Shown: in pieces, positions 1 to 6,938 of the stretch
Position numbering within the stretch: the first letter of the stretch is position 1
How the letters are laid out: every line of letters begins with the position of its first letter
The notes under the pieces: model-generated
Seen by the model: only the letters and a program-made list of their open reading frames with translations
What the model was told of the DNA's origin: nothing
Database searches by the model: none
Program-made: the position numbers and the translations under genes
Assembly: GCA_030950865.1 (NCBI GenBank)
Contig: JAUZQR010000316.1
Span: 1-7,772 of the forward strand
From: Mariprofundaceae bacterium
GTDB lineage: Bacteria; Pseudomonadota; Zetaproteobacteria; Mariprofundales; Mariprofundaceae
DNA length: 7,772 nt
Reading direction: 5' to 3'

Positions 1-1032
1 TTTAAGATTGGCACGGTTCGTTTGCTGGAATTGCTAGGAAAAAGTGGTGATTTCAATAATTTATTATCCGAATACCTTGAAGGCATGCGTAAAAAATTAA
101 AGCAGATGCTTGGAAAAAGAAAGCCTGCTTTATGTGTGGCAACTGGCGGTAATGCGGGTGCGATTGGTAGTTTAGCCTTTCAAGTGCTTGGTACAGAGTC
201 GGCAGATCAAGTGAGTCGCGTTGAATTAGATGATTTGATTAAAAAATTAGCGGCTATGAGCTTTGAAGAGCGTATCCACGAGTTAGGATTAAGGCCTGAC
301 CGTGCAGATGTTATTTTACCTGCTGCGATGGTCTTTCGTGAAATTATGAAATTAGCACGTGTTCAAATCATGGTAATGCCAGAAGCAAGTCTACTCGATG
401 GCATTCTTATTGGTATGATGGAGACAGAAGATGTTACCATGCACTCACGGCGTAGAAATTTATTGGCGTGGGCACGTAGCCTTAAAAAGAAGTATCATGT
501 AGATCAGCATTATGCCAAGTCTGTGGCACGTTTGGCATTGAGTCTATTTGATCAAATGCAACCTTTGCATGGGCTTGGTGCGGGAGAGCGTTTATTGCTT
601 GAGGTGGCATGCCGTGCGCATGAAATAGGCATGTATGTTCGGGTTGGTGGGCATCATAGGCATGCAGCTTACCTTATATCCGCATCACCATTGCTGGGTC
701 TGTCGAAAGATGAAAAGGCTGTGTTAGCACAGACGGTTCGTTATCAGCGGAAAGCTTCTCCAAATAATGAACATGAATCTTTTGTAGCTTTAGAGGAAGC
801 TGATAAGCAGAGGGTTTGGTTTTTAAGCAGCATGCTTCGATTAGCGATTGCCTTAAATAAAGATCGACGTGATCGTATTAGCCATGTGAATGTGGTCATG
901 GATGATGAACATATCATTCTGCATTTAGAGGGTGATGGTGATTTATTGTTGGAGCGCTGGGCTGCTTTACAGGTGAAAGCCTACATTCACCATGCCTTTG
1001 ATAGAAACTTGAAAATTGCCTTAGATATTTAG
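1..1032 (+). CDS. ppx: Exopolyphosphatase, Ppx/GppA family (C-terminal part, 5' end outside window)
   Basis: Ppx-type enzymes remove terminal phosphate from polyphosphate in the cytoplasm; GppA relatives act on pppGpp. The frame is open from base 1, giving 343 residues before TAG at 1030-1032. A TTG at 22 is not the true start, because the codons before it (1-21) already read FKIGTVR, which fits the family's conserved IG-VRL segment inside the ASKHA fold. Next comes a glycine-rich ATGGNAGAIGSLA stretch, where the family has its second nucleotide/phosphate loop. A helical HD-like lobe follows, with HEIG at 619-630, GGHHRH at 646-663 and RYQRK near 739-753. HE instead of HD also occurs in E. 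coli Ppx as I recall it, so it is not a defect; RYQRK replaces the more usual RYHRK. The second lobe marks the long, about 500-residue class. Ppx is preferred over GppA because ppk1 is nearby, but sequence alone does not settle this. It converges on the GGDEF gene with a 4-base gap. Confidence 0.88.
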   Translation, partial: FKIGTVRLLELLGKSGDFNNLLSEYLEGMRKKLKQMLGKRKPALCVATGGNAGAIGSLAFQVLGTESADQVSRVELDDLIKKLAAMSFEERIHELGLRPDRADVILPAAMVFREIMKLARVQIMVMPEASLLDGILIGMMETEDVTMHSRRRNLLAWARSLKKKYHVDQHYAKSVARLALSLFDQMQPLHGLGAGERLLLEVACRAHEIGMYVRVGGHHRHAAYLISASPLLGLSKDEKAVLAQTVRYQRKASPNNEHESFVALEEADKQRVWFLSSMLRLAIALNKDRRDRISHVNVVMDDEHIILHLEGDGDLLLERWAALQVKAYIHHAFDRNLKIALDI

Positions 1033-1036
1033 CGCG

Positions 1037-2029
1037 TTAAAGAGTTGATGATTGGCTATTGTAATGGCGGCGGTTAACCACAATACTATTTCCAAGCTTA
1101 TTTTTGGCTAAGTGCTTCACTTCGCTGGCGACCTCGGCGACTGTAATATGTGAGGGAAAACTTTCTGCGGGGCAAGGCACCACGGCTAAAGACAGGCTCA
1201 TCAATGCAAAGTTTCTTTCTATGCCCTGCCTATCTTCGGCAACAATATAACCACGTAGTTGATCTTCTTTTTTGTACATCATGGCGGATTCAGTAGTGAA
1301 CATAGCGAGAATGTTTTCTAATTTTTTGTGCCATTCATCAGGCTGCAGGATTAAAACAAAATCATCACCGCCAACATGACCGAGAAAATCTTGCTCATCA
1401 ATTTCATGACTTAGAATTTCCGCAACCATTTGAATAATACGATCCCCGCGTTCGTAGCCGTAACAATCATTGTATGCTTTAAATGAATCCAAATCAGCGT
1501 AGATAAGCATGAAATCAACCTCATTTTGCAAACGAAAATCGATTTCACGGTTGATGCTATTATTACCAGGTAAACGAGATAAAGGGTTGCAATCATAGGC
1601 TTGTTGGAGACGAATATCAGTGATGCTTTTTAGTAGGGTAATAATAGATAATAAGCCACAGTAAATACCATTGCGTGTGATAATTGCAGGGTCAAAATGA
1701 CTGCACTTATTGCGCTCGGTCATACGATGGCTAATGATATTAATATCAGTAGCAATATCAAAACTGCTAGGGTTTAAGTCCATAAGTATTTCTACGCTTC
1801 TTCCTCGGTTAAGGTCATGTGAAAACTTATGTCCAAAGATGGCGAGTGTTTTACGTCTGGTAACCATACCCATCACTTGCATATCATCATTAATCACCGC
1901 TAATGCCGCAATATCTTCGTGCTCGCTAAAGCGTTTTAATACATCTGTCGCCATACAGTCGATATAGACTGGTTCAGGATAATCAAGATCCATGGTAATA
2001 TGATGGCTGTTGTTATTTGAAGATGTCAT
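1037..2029 (-). CDS. Tandem CBS domain plus GGDEF protein (putative diguanylate cyclase)
   Basis: This 330-residue soluble protein probably makes cyclic di-GMP from two GTP under control of a ligand-binding CBS pair. Residues about 18-138 resemble two CBS repeats (strand-helix patterns near AALAVINDDMQVMGMVTRRK and DPAIITRNGIYCGLLSI). Residues about 147-320 form a GGDEF domain: NPLSRLPGN at 148-156, the metal/GTP segment D179-x-D181-x-F-K-x-x-N187-D188, GYERGD at 191-196, and the active-site loop GGDDF at 220-224. The fourth position is Asp rather than Glu. The usual inhibitory-site RxxD five residues before the loop reads DEQD, so the Arg is absent. There is no membrane segment, signal peptide or EAL domain. 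From memory, EAL-CBS-GGDEF proteins of gammaproteobacteria share the GH-GGDDF style, so this may be an EAL-less relative. No clear Shine-Dalgarno precedes the ATG at 2029; an in-frame ATG at 1993 (residue 13) is an alternative. It lies 83 bp after ppk1 on the same strand. Catalytic activity is inferred, not shown. Confidence 0.85.
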   Translation of the reverse strand: MTSSNNNSHHITMDLDYPEPVYIDCMATDVLKRFSEHEDIAALAVINDDMQVMGMVTRRKTLAIFGHKFSHDLNRGRSVEILMDLNPSSFDIATDINIISHRMTERNKCSHFDPAIITRNGIYCGLLSIITLLKSITDIRLQQAYDCNPLSRLPGNNSINREIDFRLQNEVDFMLIYADLDSFKAYNDCYGYERGDRIIQMVAEILSHEIDEQDFLGHVGGDDFVLILQPDEWHKKLENILAMFTTESAMMYKKEDQLRGYIVAEDRQGIERNFALMSLSLAVVPCPAESFPSHITVAEVASEVKHLAKNKLGNSIVVNRRHYNSQSSTL

Positions 2030-2055
2030 GTGGTTGTTGAAGTGAATGAAACTTG

Positions 2056-2066
2056 TGCAAATTGCA
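2056..2066. repeat. Inverted repeat TGCAA-A-TTGCA
   Basis: This is a perfect 5-bp dyad around a single central base, 27 bases upstream of the GGDEF start codon on the minus strand. It is short enough to arise by chance. It is noted because it sits in a non-coding gap next to a second, unrelated dyad. Confidence 0.3.
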
Positions 2067-2075
2067 TCGCATCAC

Positions 2076-2089
2076 ATTAGAGATCTAAT
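2076..2089. repeat. Inverted repeat, 6-bp arms
   Basis: ATTAGA and TCTAAT flank a 2-base centre, a perfect dyad in the gap upstream of the GGDEF gene. Its centre is about 21-22 bases, roughly two helical turns, from the centre of a second dyad at 2056-2066. The two dyads have unrelated sequences. A binding site for a dimeric regulator is possible but unproven. Confidence 0.35.
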
Positions 2090-2112
2090 ATGTCAAGCTG
2101 ATGGCATCGTAC

Positions 2113-4200
2113 CTATGGCGTTTGTAGTTTACCAAATGTTTGCATAAGCTCTTTTTGAGCATTACGTTCTTTTTTACTTGGCTTAACACGATAATATTGA
2201 CCGTCTTTGCGCAAACTCCATGCACCAACATTATCAGCAAGGTAAGGGCGTAGGGCTGTTTTAAGAATATCCCTAGCCTGTTTTTTATCACGGATAGGGA
2301 AGCAGGTTTCTACGCGTCTTAGAAGATTGCGGTTCATCCAATCAGCACTGGAACAAAATACTTCGGATTCTCCACCATTATGAAAATAAAATACACGGGT
2401 ATGTTCGAGAAAGCGTCCCAGCACAGAGCGTACACGAATATTTTCTGAAATGCCTTTGATACCAGGGCGTAAGCAGCAGATGCCGCGTACAATCAAATCA
2501 ATTTTCACGCCAGCTTGTGATGCTTGATAAAGCGCCTGAATGACTTTGGGCTCTTCTAAGCCATTCATTTTGGCAATAATACGAGCTGTACCACCCGCGC
2601 GTGCATTGGCAGCCTCAAAATTGATGCGTTCAATGATACCACTGTGCAAAGAAAAGGGGGCTTGCAACATGGTTTTAAGCTTGGAAAGCCTACCCATGCC
2701 AGTTAATTGTTGAAATACACGATGTACGTCTTCTGTAAGTGCAGGTTCACAGCTAAGCAAACCGAAATCTGTATAAAAACGGGTGGTCACTGTGTGATAA
2801 TTGCCTGTTCCTAAATGTACATAACGGCGCATGGTGCGACCTTCACGGCGAACAATAAGCATCATTTTACAATGTGTTTTATAACCAACTACGCCGTAAA
2901 CAACCTGTACACCTGCAGCCGAAAGTCGGTTTGCTAACGTGATATTATCTTGCTCATTAAAACGAGCGCGTAATTCAATGACAGCCACGACTTCTTTATT
3001 GGCGCGGGCGGCTTTCATCAACGCATCCACAATCGGAGAGTCGGGGACAGCGCGATAAAGGGTTTGTTTAATTGCCAAGACATTGGGATCGGAAGCGGCT
3101 TGTTTCAGTAATTCAACGACTGGCTGGAAACTTTGAAAAGGATGATGAAGTAAAACATCACCATCACGGATTGTTTTGAATAGGTCGCTATCATCTTTTT
3201 TAAATGCAGCAGAAATACCCGCTTCAAAAGCAGGGAATTTAAGGTCAGGGCGATTGACCTCATCACATACCAGTGCCATGCGATATAAGTTAACAGGTCC
3301 ATGAACTCTGTATAAATCAACTTCTTGCACGCCGAATTGTTGTAATAAATAGTCGGAAAGCTCTTTTGGGCAATGATTGGAAACTTCCAAGCGTACAGCT
3401 TTGCCAAAGCGGCGCTCGAGCAACTCGCCTGCAATAGCTTGTTTTAAATCGCTTAACTCTTCATCAACATCCATCTCGCTATTACGGGTAATGCGGAATT
3501 GGTGACAATATTTAATGTTCATGCCTGGGAATAAATCATCAACATGGGCGTGAATAATGGATGAAAGGAACACATAACTGTGCTCCGATGTGGCAATATC
3601 ATCGGGTAAACGAATCATACGTGGCAAAGAACGTGGTGCTTGCACAATAGCGTAACTTGATTCGCGTCCAAAGGCATCTTTGCCTTCAAGCGCAATCATA
3701 AAATTAAGAATTTTGCTTAATAAACGCGGGAATGGGTGAGCAGGGTCAAGACCGATTGGTGTGAGTAATGGCAACAACTCACGTTTGAAAAATTTATGAA
3801 TCCAATTTTTTTGTTCTTCATTCCATTCATCTCGATGTAAAAAATGGATGCCTTCTTCACGCATATTGGGCAATAAATCATTGTTAAGAATTTGGTATTG
3901 TTGCTCAACCAAATCACTCACCTGATCTCGGACACGCTGTAAAATTTCGCTGGAAGTGAGTGCATCAGCCCCCGCTTGTACGGAGCCCATAGCGACTCTT
4001 TGCTTTTGAATAGCAACACGCACCTCAAAAAACTCGTCCATATTGGATGTACATATGCAAAGGAACCGTAGGCGCTCAAGCAGAGGAACACTTTCATCAG
4101 CTGCCATAGCTAGCACGCGACGATTAAATTCAAGCATGCTTAAATCTCTGTTGATATAAAGATCAGGGTGATCCAGCGCTATGGTTTGAGTAGTATTCAA
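2113..4200 (-). CDS. ppk1: Polyphosphate kinase 1
   Basis: Ppk1 reversibly moves the gamma-phosphate of ATP onto a growing polyphosphate chain through a phosphohistidine intermediate. The 695 residues match the family's usual length of about 690. The N-terminal signature is YINRDLSMLEFN at 15-26, with Met where the family normally has Trp (SWLEFN). A helical N domain, a middle H domain and two phospholipase-D-like C domains follow. Key residues are YRA near 382-384, ELRARF at 409-414 and KTHCK at 441-445, whose His443 aligns with the autophosphorylated His435 of E. coli. The VHLGTGN motif (461-467, His462) and LEHTR (His600) are also present, as is SSADWMNRN at 617-625. All expected catalytic residues are present, so the enzyme should be active. 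The chosen start is TTG at 4200: no ATG or GTG lies upstream in frame before a stop, AAAGGA sits 7 bases upstream, and the next ATG (residue 22) would cut the conserved signature. It follows phoU by 29 bases and is probably co-transcribed with it. In E. coli ppk instead pairs with ppx. Confidence 0.97.
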   Translation of the reverse strand: MNTTQTIALDHPDLYINRDLSMLEFNRRVLAMAADESVPLLERLRFLCICTSNMDEFFEVRVAIQKQRVAMGSVQAGADALTSSEILQRVRDQVSDLVEQQYQILNNDLLPNMREEGIHFLHRDEWNEEQKNWIHKFFKRELLPLLTPIGLDPAHPFPRLLSKILNFMIALEGKDAFGRESSYAIVQAPRSLPRMIRLPDDIATSEHSYVFLSSIIHAHVDDLFPGMNIKYCHQFRITRNSEMDVDEELSDLKQAIAGELLERRFGKAVRLEVSNHCPKELSDYLLQQFGVQEVDLYRVHGPVNLYRMALVCDEVNRPDLKFPAFEAGISAAFKKDDSDLFKTIRDGDVLLHHPFQSFQPVVELLKQAASDPNVLAIKQTLYRAVPDSPIVDALMKAARANKEVVAVIELRARFNEQDNITLANRLSAAGVQVVYGVVGYKTHCKMMLIVRREGRTMRRYVHLGTGNYHTVTTRFYTDFGLLSCEPALTEDVHRVFQQLTGMGRLSKLKTMLQAPFSLHSGIIERINFEAANARAGGTARIIAKMNGLEEPKVIQALYQASQAGVKIDLIVRGICCLRPGIKGISENIRVRSVLGRFLEHTRVFYFHNGGESEVFCSSADWMNRNLLRRVETCFPIRDKKQARDILKTALRPYLADNVGAWSLRKDGQYYRVKPSKKERNAQKELMQTFGKLQTP

Positions 4201-4213
4201 ATAATTTTCCTTT
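4201..4213 (-). promoter_or_regulatory. Shine-Dalgarno deciding the TTG start of ppk1
   Basis: On the minus strand the phoU-ppk1 gap reads AAAGGAAAATTAT immediately before TTG. The AGGA core ends 7 bases from the start codon, a good spacing. This supports the rare TTG over the internal ATG at residue 22, which falls inside the conserved N-terminal signature. Confidence 0.65.
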
Positions 4214-4229
4214 GTTGTGTATGCTTGGA

Positions 4230-4928
4230 TTAACTATCGTCACCAGCAAGAATTTTAGCAGCATCATCATGGTCAACATGGCGAATATCATGCCCATATT
4301 CCATATAAATAACCATTTCTGCGATATTGGTCGCATGGGCAGAAATACGTTCAAGATTCTTGGCGGCATCCGATAAAATGATTGAACCGCTAATGCTACG
4401 TGGATCTTCCATCATATAGGTAAGAAGTTCGCGGTACATGCGTTTATATAACTTATCAATTTTCACATCTTTTTGAATGACAGTCATAGCCAAATCAGCA
4501 TCACCACGAGAAAATGCATCCAAGGCGCGTTGTACTTGTTTTTGAACCTTTTCTCCCATGGTATCAAGGTTGGAAAAGTTTCTTGGTGGCGACTCTTCTG
4601 ATTGAATCATGCCTTTGGCAATGCTGGCTGCTAAATCCCCGATACGCTCAAGGTCTGTTACAACTTTTATAATTGCCAAGATAAAACGTAAATCACCCGC
4701 TGCAGGCTGGCGGCGAACCAAAATATCACGGGTCATTTCATCGCATTGAACCTCCAATGCATTGATAGCCCGATCACGTTCAATAGTTTTTATTGCGAGT
4801 TTTTCATTTTGCTCAAGCATAGCTCTTACGGCATGCCCAATAGCACGCTCGACGAGACCACCCATTGAAAGCACGTGCTCTTTAAGTTCTACCATTTCTT
4901 CATCAAAACGTTTCATGGTATGTTGCAT
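4230..4928 (-). CDS. phoU: Phosphate uptake regulator PhoU
   Basis: PhoU is a cytoplasmic, metal-binding helical protein that links the Pst importer to the PhoR/PhoB sensor system and limits phosphate uptake. The 232 residues match the usual 215-240. Two three-helix repeats are visible. The first carries ERIGD at 94-98, the canonical ExxxD metal motif. The second reads ERISAHATNIAE at 193-204, so the Asp expected at 197 is Ala. Typical PhoU segments are RRQPAAGDLRF (72-82) and the C-terminal VIYMEYGHDIRH (206-217). The ATG at 4928 is favoured over Met5 by a strong GAGGAG at 4939-4934 with a 5-base spacer. It sits between pstB and ppk1; the classical pstB-phoU order supports the identity. Loss of PhoU function typically leads to excess phosphate uptake and polyphosphate, which makes the direct link to ppk1 functionally sensible. 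Confidence 0.96.
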   Translation of the reverse strand: MQHTMKRFDEEMVELKEHVLSMGGLVERAIGHAVRAMLEQNEKLAIKTIERDRAINALEVQCDEMTRDILVRRQPAAGDLRFILAIIKVVTDLERIGDLAASIAKGMIQSEESPPRNFSNLDTMGEKVQKQVQRALDAFSRGDADLAMTVIQKDVKIDKLYKRMYRELLTYMMEDPRSISGSIILSDAAKNLERISAHATNIAEMVIYMEYGHDIRHVDHDDAAKILAGDDS

Positions 4929-4991
4929 GGTTTCTCCTCAATTCTAACTAACTACATGCTCAATATAGCATATATAACAATTATTTGATAA
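4929..4991 (-). promoter_or_regulatory. Possible internal promoter and strong RBS ahead of phoU
   Basis: The 68-base pstB-phoU gap is the widest spacer in the pst-phoU part of the operon. On the minus strand it holds a TTATCA hexamer (4991-4986), an 18-base spacer and TATATT (4967-4962), a plausible but imperfect -35/-10 pair. The strong Shine-Dalgarno GAGGAG (4939-4934) lies just before the phoU ATG. A short dyad ATGCT-N6-AGCAT (4956-4971) overlaps the putative -10. It has no T-run and is not an intrinsic terminator. I found no convincing Pho box (CTGTCAT-type direct repeat) here. A promoter would let phoU, ppk1 and the GGDEF gene be expressed apart from the importer. Confidence 0.3.
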
Positions 4992-4996
4992 TGATA

Positions 4997-5761
4997 TTAA
5001 CCAAACCTACCTGTAATGTAATCTTCGGTTTGTTGTTCTTTTGGCTTGGTGAAAATATCTCTTGTTTCGCCAAACTCAATTAACTTGCCCAAATAGAAGA
5101 AGGCGGTGTTATCTGAAACACGTGCAGCCTGCTGCATGCTGTGTGTTACGATAATAATGGTAAACTCTTTTTTAAGCTCATCAATCAACTCTTCAATTTT
5201 GGCTGTGGCAATAGGGTCAAGGGCTGAACAAGGCTCATCCATAAGAATAATTTCAGGTTTGACTGCAATAGTACGCGCAATACACAGGCGTTGCTGTTGA
5301 CCACCAGAAAGGGCAGTGCCAGGCTCTTGCAGCTTATCTTTGACTTCATTCCATAGACCTGCGCGGGTTAATGAATATTCGACCAGCTCATCCATTTTAG
5401 GTCCATCGTTTACGATGCCGTGAATACGTGGGGCATAAGCAACGTTTTCGTAAATAGTTTTGGGAAAAGGGTTTGGCTTCTGGAAAACCATGCCTACGCG
5501 GGCACGTAGTTGTACAACATCAATATCGGCATCATAGATATTTTTATCATCAATCAAAATATTGCCGTCAATACGGCAGTTTGGAATGCGATCATTCATG
5601 CGATTCAAGCAGCGCAACAATGTTGATTTTCCGCACCCTGAAGGTCCAATAAATGCTGTAACTTTGTTATGCGCAATTTCTAGATCAATACCATGTAATG
5701 CTTGGGCATCTTTGTACCAAAGTTTTAGGTCGCGGATAGAAATATTTTTAGAAGAAGTCAT
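4997..5761 (-). CDS. pstB: Phosphate ABC transporter ATP-binding protein PstB
   Basis: PstB is the cytoplasmic ATPase that powers high-affinity phosphate import through PstC-PstA. From the ATG at 5761 the protein is 254 residues, close to E. coli PstB (257). All ABC motifs are intact: Walker [10 protein letters not shown] at 39-47, Q-loop Gln94 in [10 protein letters not shown], signature LSGGQQQR at 151-158, Walker B IILMDE at 171-176, D-loop SALD at 179-182 and switch His207 in VTHSM. The QKPNPFP and [12 protein letters not shown] segments are typical of PstB. The frame stays open upstream to 5818, but that would overlap the end of pstA by 47 bases and add non-homologous residues. The ATG at 5761 has AAAGGT 6 bases upstream, overlapping the pstA stop, so it is the better start. 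The 10-base gap to pstA suggests translational coupling. Confidence 0.97.
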   Translation of the reverse strand: MTSSKNISIRDLKLWYKDAQALHGIDLEIAHNKVTAFIGPSGCGKSTLLRCLNRMNDRIPNCRIDGNILIDDKNIYDADIDVVQLRARVGMVFQKPNPFPKTIYENVAYAPRIHGIVNDGPKMDELVEYSLTRAGLWNEVKDKLQEPGTALSGGQQQRLCIARTIAVKPEIILMDEPCSALDPIATAKIEELIDELKKEFTIIIVTHSMQQAARVSDNTAFFYLGKLIEFGETRDIFTKPKEQQTEDYITGRFG

Positions 5762-5771
5762 CGTGTTACCT

Positions 5772-6938
5772 TTACCAAGTTTTTTGTGTGCGATTGCGTA
5801 GCCAAACTGCCAAAGCATTGAGCGAGAGTAGCACTGTTAGCAAGACAATAATGCCAGCCGCAGTACGTTCTTCAAAGGCGCGAATAGACTCGGATGACCA
5901 AGTATAAATTTGGGCAGGGAGTACAGTTGTTGCATCAAAAATTCCACTTGGAGCTTCTGGAATATAAGCCATCATGCCAACAATCAATAACGGTGCTGTT
6001 TCACCCATGGCTTGTGCCAATCCAATAATGCTACCTGTTAAAATACCTGGAAATGCCAGTGGTAACACATGGTGCCAAACTGTTTGTAAATTTGATGCAC
6101 CCAAACCATAGGCTGCATCACGAATATTATCGGGAATAGAGCGCAGGGCAGCACGCGTGGTGATAATAATGACGGGTAAAGTCATCAAAGCGAGCGTTAA
6201 ACCACCAGCTAATGCGGATGATCGAGGCACACCAACAATATTGATAAATACTGCCAGACCTAATAAACCATAAAGAATAGATGGAATCGCCGCAAGGTTG
6301 TTAATGTTGACCTCAATAGCTTGGGTAAAACGATTGTCTGGTGCAAACTCTTCAAGGTAAATCGCGGTCATCACACCAATGGGAACAGCCACTGCCATGG
6401 TAATCAATAGAACCAATATGGAGCCAACAGCTGCTGCCAATACGCCTGCAGTTTCAGCCATTTTTGAGTCACCATGGGTAAAGAAAAGGGTGTTGAAACG
6501 AAGTTCGATTTTATCATTAGCGAACATCTCATCAACATGAGGACGGTATTTCTTCTTTAAGCCATGCCCATCATGCCCTTTGATGTATTGATCCACGCGA
6601 TAGCTGGCGAGAACCCATGTTTGCTCGGTTGTGCCAAGTAATTCAGGATGTTCTACAAGCTTTTTTGGTAACGATCGAAGATATGACCGACTTACCAAAT
6701 AACGGTAATTTCGTGTAATAGCCTTGTTATAATTATCTTTTATTTTGGCATTATAACTAATGGGAACTTGTATATAAGCTTGTTGAAAAGCAGGCATTGC
6801 TTTGCCAATAATATCGACAAAGAAAAATGCCAAGAATGCTAAAGCAAATGCAATCGCTGCCATGCCGTAATATTTAAAACGGCGATCAGCACGATGACGA
6901 CGGTGCAGTCGTTTGTTGTACTCCATGCTATGGCTCAT
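5772..6938 (-). CDS. pstA: Phosphate ABC transporter permease PstA with N-terminal periplasmic extension
   Basis: PstA is one of the two inner-membrane permeases of the phosphate importer. At 388 residues it is about 90 longer than E. coli PstA (296). A basic N-terminus (8-22) leads to one membrane helix near 24-46. A hydrophilic region of about 110 residues (roughly 50-160) follows, probably periplasmic, then the permease core with helices near 162-195, 211-235, 243-262, 294-323 and 358-380. The cytoplasmic coupling loop DAAYGLG...VLPLAFPGI at 274-299 matches the EAA consensus that contacts PstB. The AQAMGETAP motif (308-316) is typical of PstA. The extension resembles the DUF3333-type N-terminus known in many proteobacterial PstA proteins; that match is from memory. 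Start: ATG at 6938 directly abuts the pstC stop, with AGAGG 9 bases upstream; Met5 is a weaker alternative. Confidence 0.95.
   Translation of the reverse strand: MSHSMEYNKRLHRRHRADRRFKYYGMAAIAFALAFLAFFFVDIIGKAMPAFQQAYIQVPISYNAKIKDNYNKAITRNYRYLVSRSYLRSLPKKLVEHPELLGTTEQTWVLASYRVDQYIKGHDGHGLKKKYRPHVDEMFANDKIELRFNTLFFTHGDSKMAETAGVLAAAVGSILVLLITMAVAVPIGVMTAIYLEEFAPDNRFTQAIEVNINNLAAIPSILYGLLGLAVFINIVGVPRSSALAGGLTLALMTLPVIIITTRAALRSIPDNIRDAAYGLGASNLQTVWHHVLPLAFPGILTGSIIGLAQAMGETAPLLIVGMMAYIPEAPSGIFDATTVLPAQIYTWSSESIRAFEERTAAGIIVLLTVLLSLNALAVWLRNRTQKTW

Larger units (their letters stand above)
2030..2112 (-). promoter_or_regulatory. ppk1-GGDEF intergenic region with a TTGACA box and two palindromes
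   Basis: This 83-base gap could carry a separate control region for the GGDEF gene. Seen directly on the minus strand: a perfect TTGACA at 2096-2091, followed by the inverted repeat ATTAGA-GA-TCTAAT (2076-2089) and a second palindrome TGCAA-A-TTGCA (2056-2066). No good -10 hexamer lies 16-18 bases after TTGACA, so a standard sigma-70 promoter is not established. Neither palindrome is followed by a T-run in the direction of transcription, so an intrinsic terminator for ppk1 is not supported. The element could be an operator, or it could be chance in AT-rich spacer. Confidence 0.25.

Noticed and set aside
613..633. HE instead of HD in the Ppx helical lobe, considered as an inactivating change
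   Set aside because: As I recall, E. coli Ppx also has LHEVG at this place, so the variant is normal for the family.
1710..1967. Open frame on the plus strand inside the GGDEF gene
   Set aside because: It lies entirely antisense to a well-supported gene, has no recognisable domain or RBS, and looks like a frame shadow.
4475..4495. CTGTCAT-like sequence on the minus strand inside phoU, considered as a Pho box half-site
   Set aside because: Only one half-site is present, it lies inside coding sequence, and no second repeat follows at the expected spacing.
4762..4947. Open frame on the plus strand antisense to the start of phoU
   Set aside because: Its low-complexity Ser/Ile-rich translation and full overlap with phoU indicate a shadow frame.
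4956..4971. ATGCT-N6-AGCAT dyad in the pstB-phoU gap, considered as a terminator
   Set aside because: The stem has five pairs, is AT-rich and lacks a T-run on either strand, so an intrinsic terminator is not supported.
5762..5818. N-terminal extension of pstB upstream of the ATG at 5761
   Set aside because: It would overlap pstA, and its residues are those of pstA read in another frame. The ATG at 5761 has its own Shine-Dalgarno and gives the normal family length.
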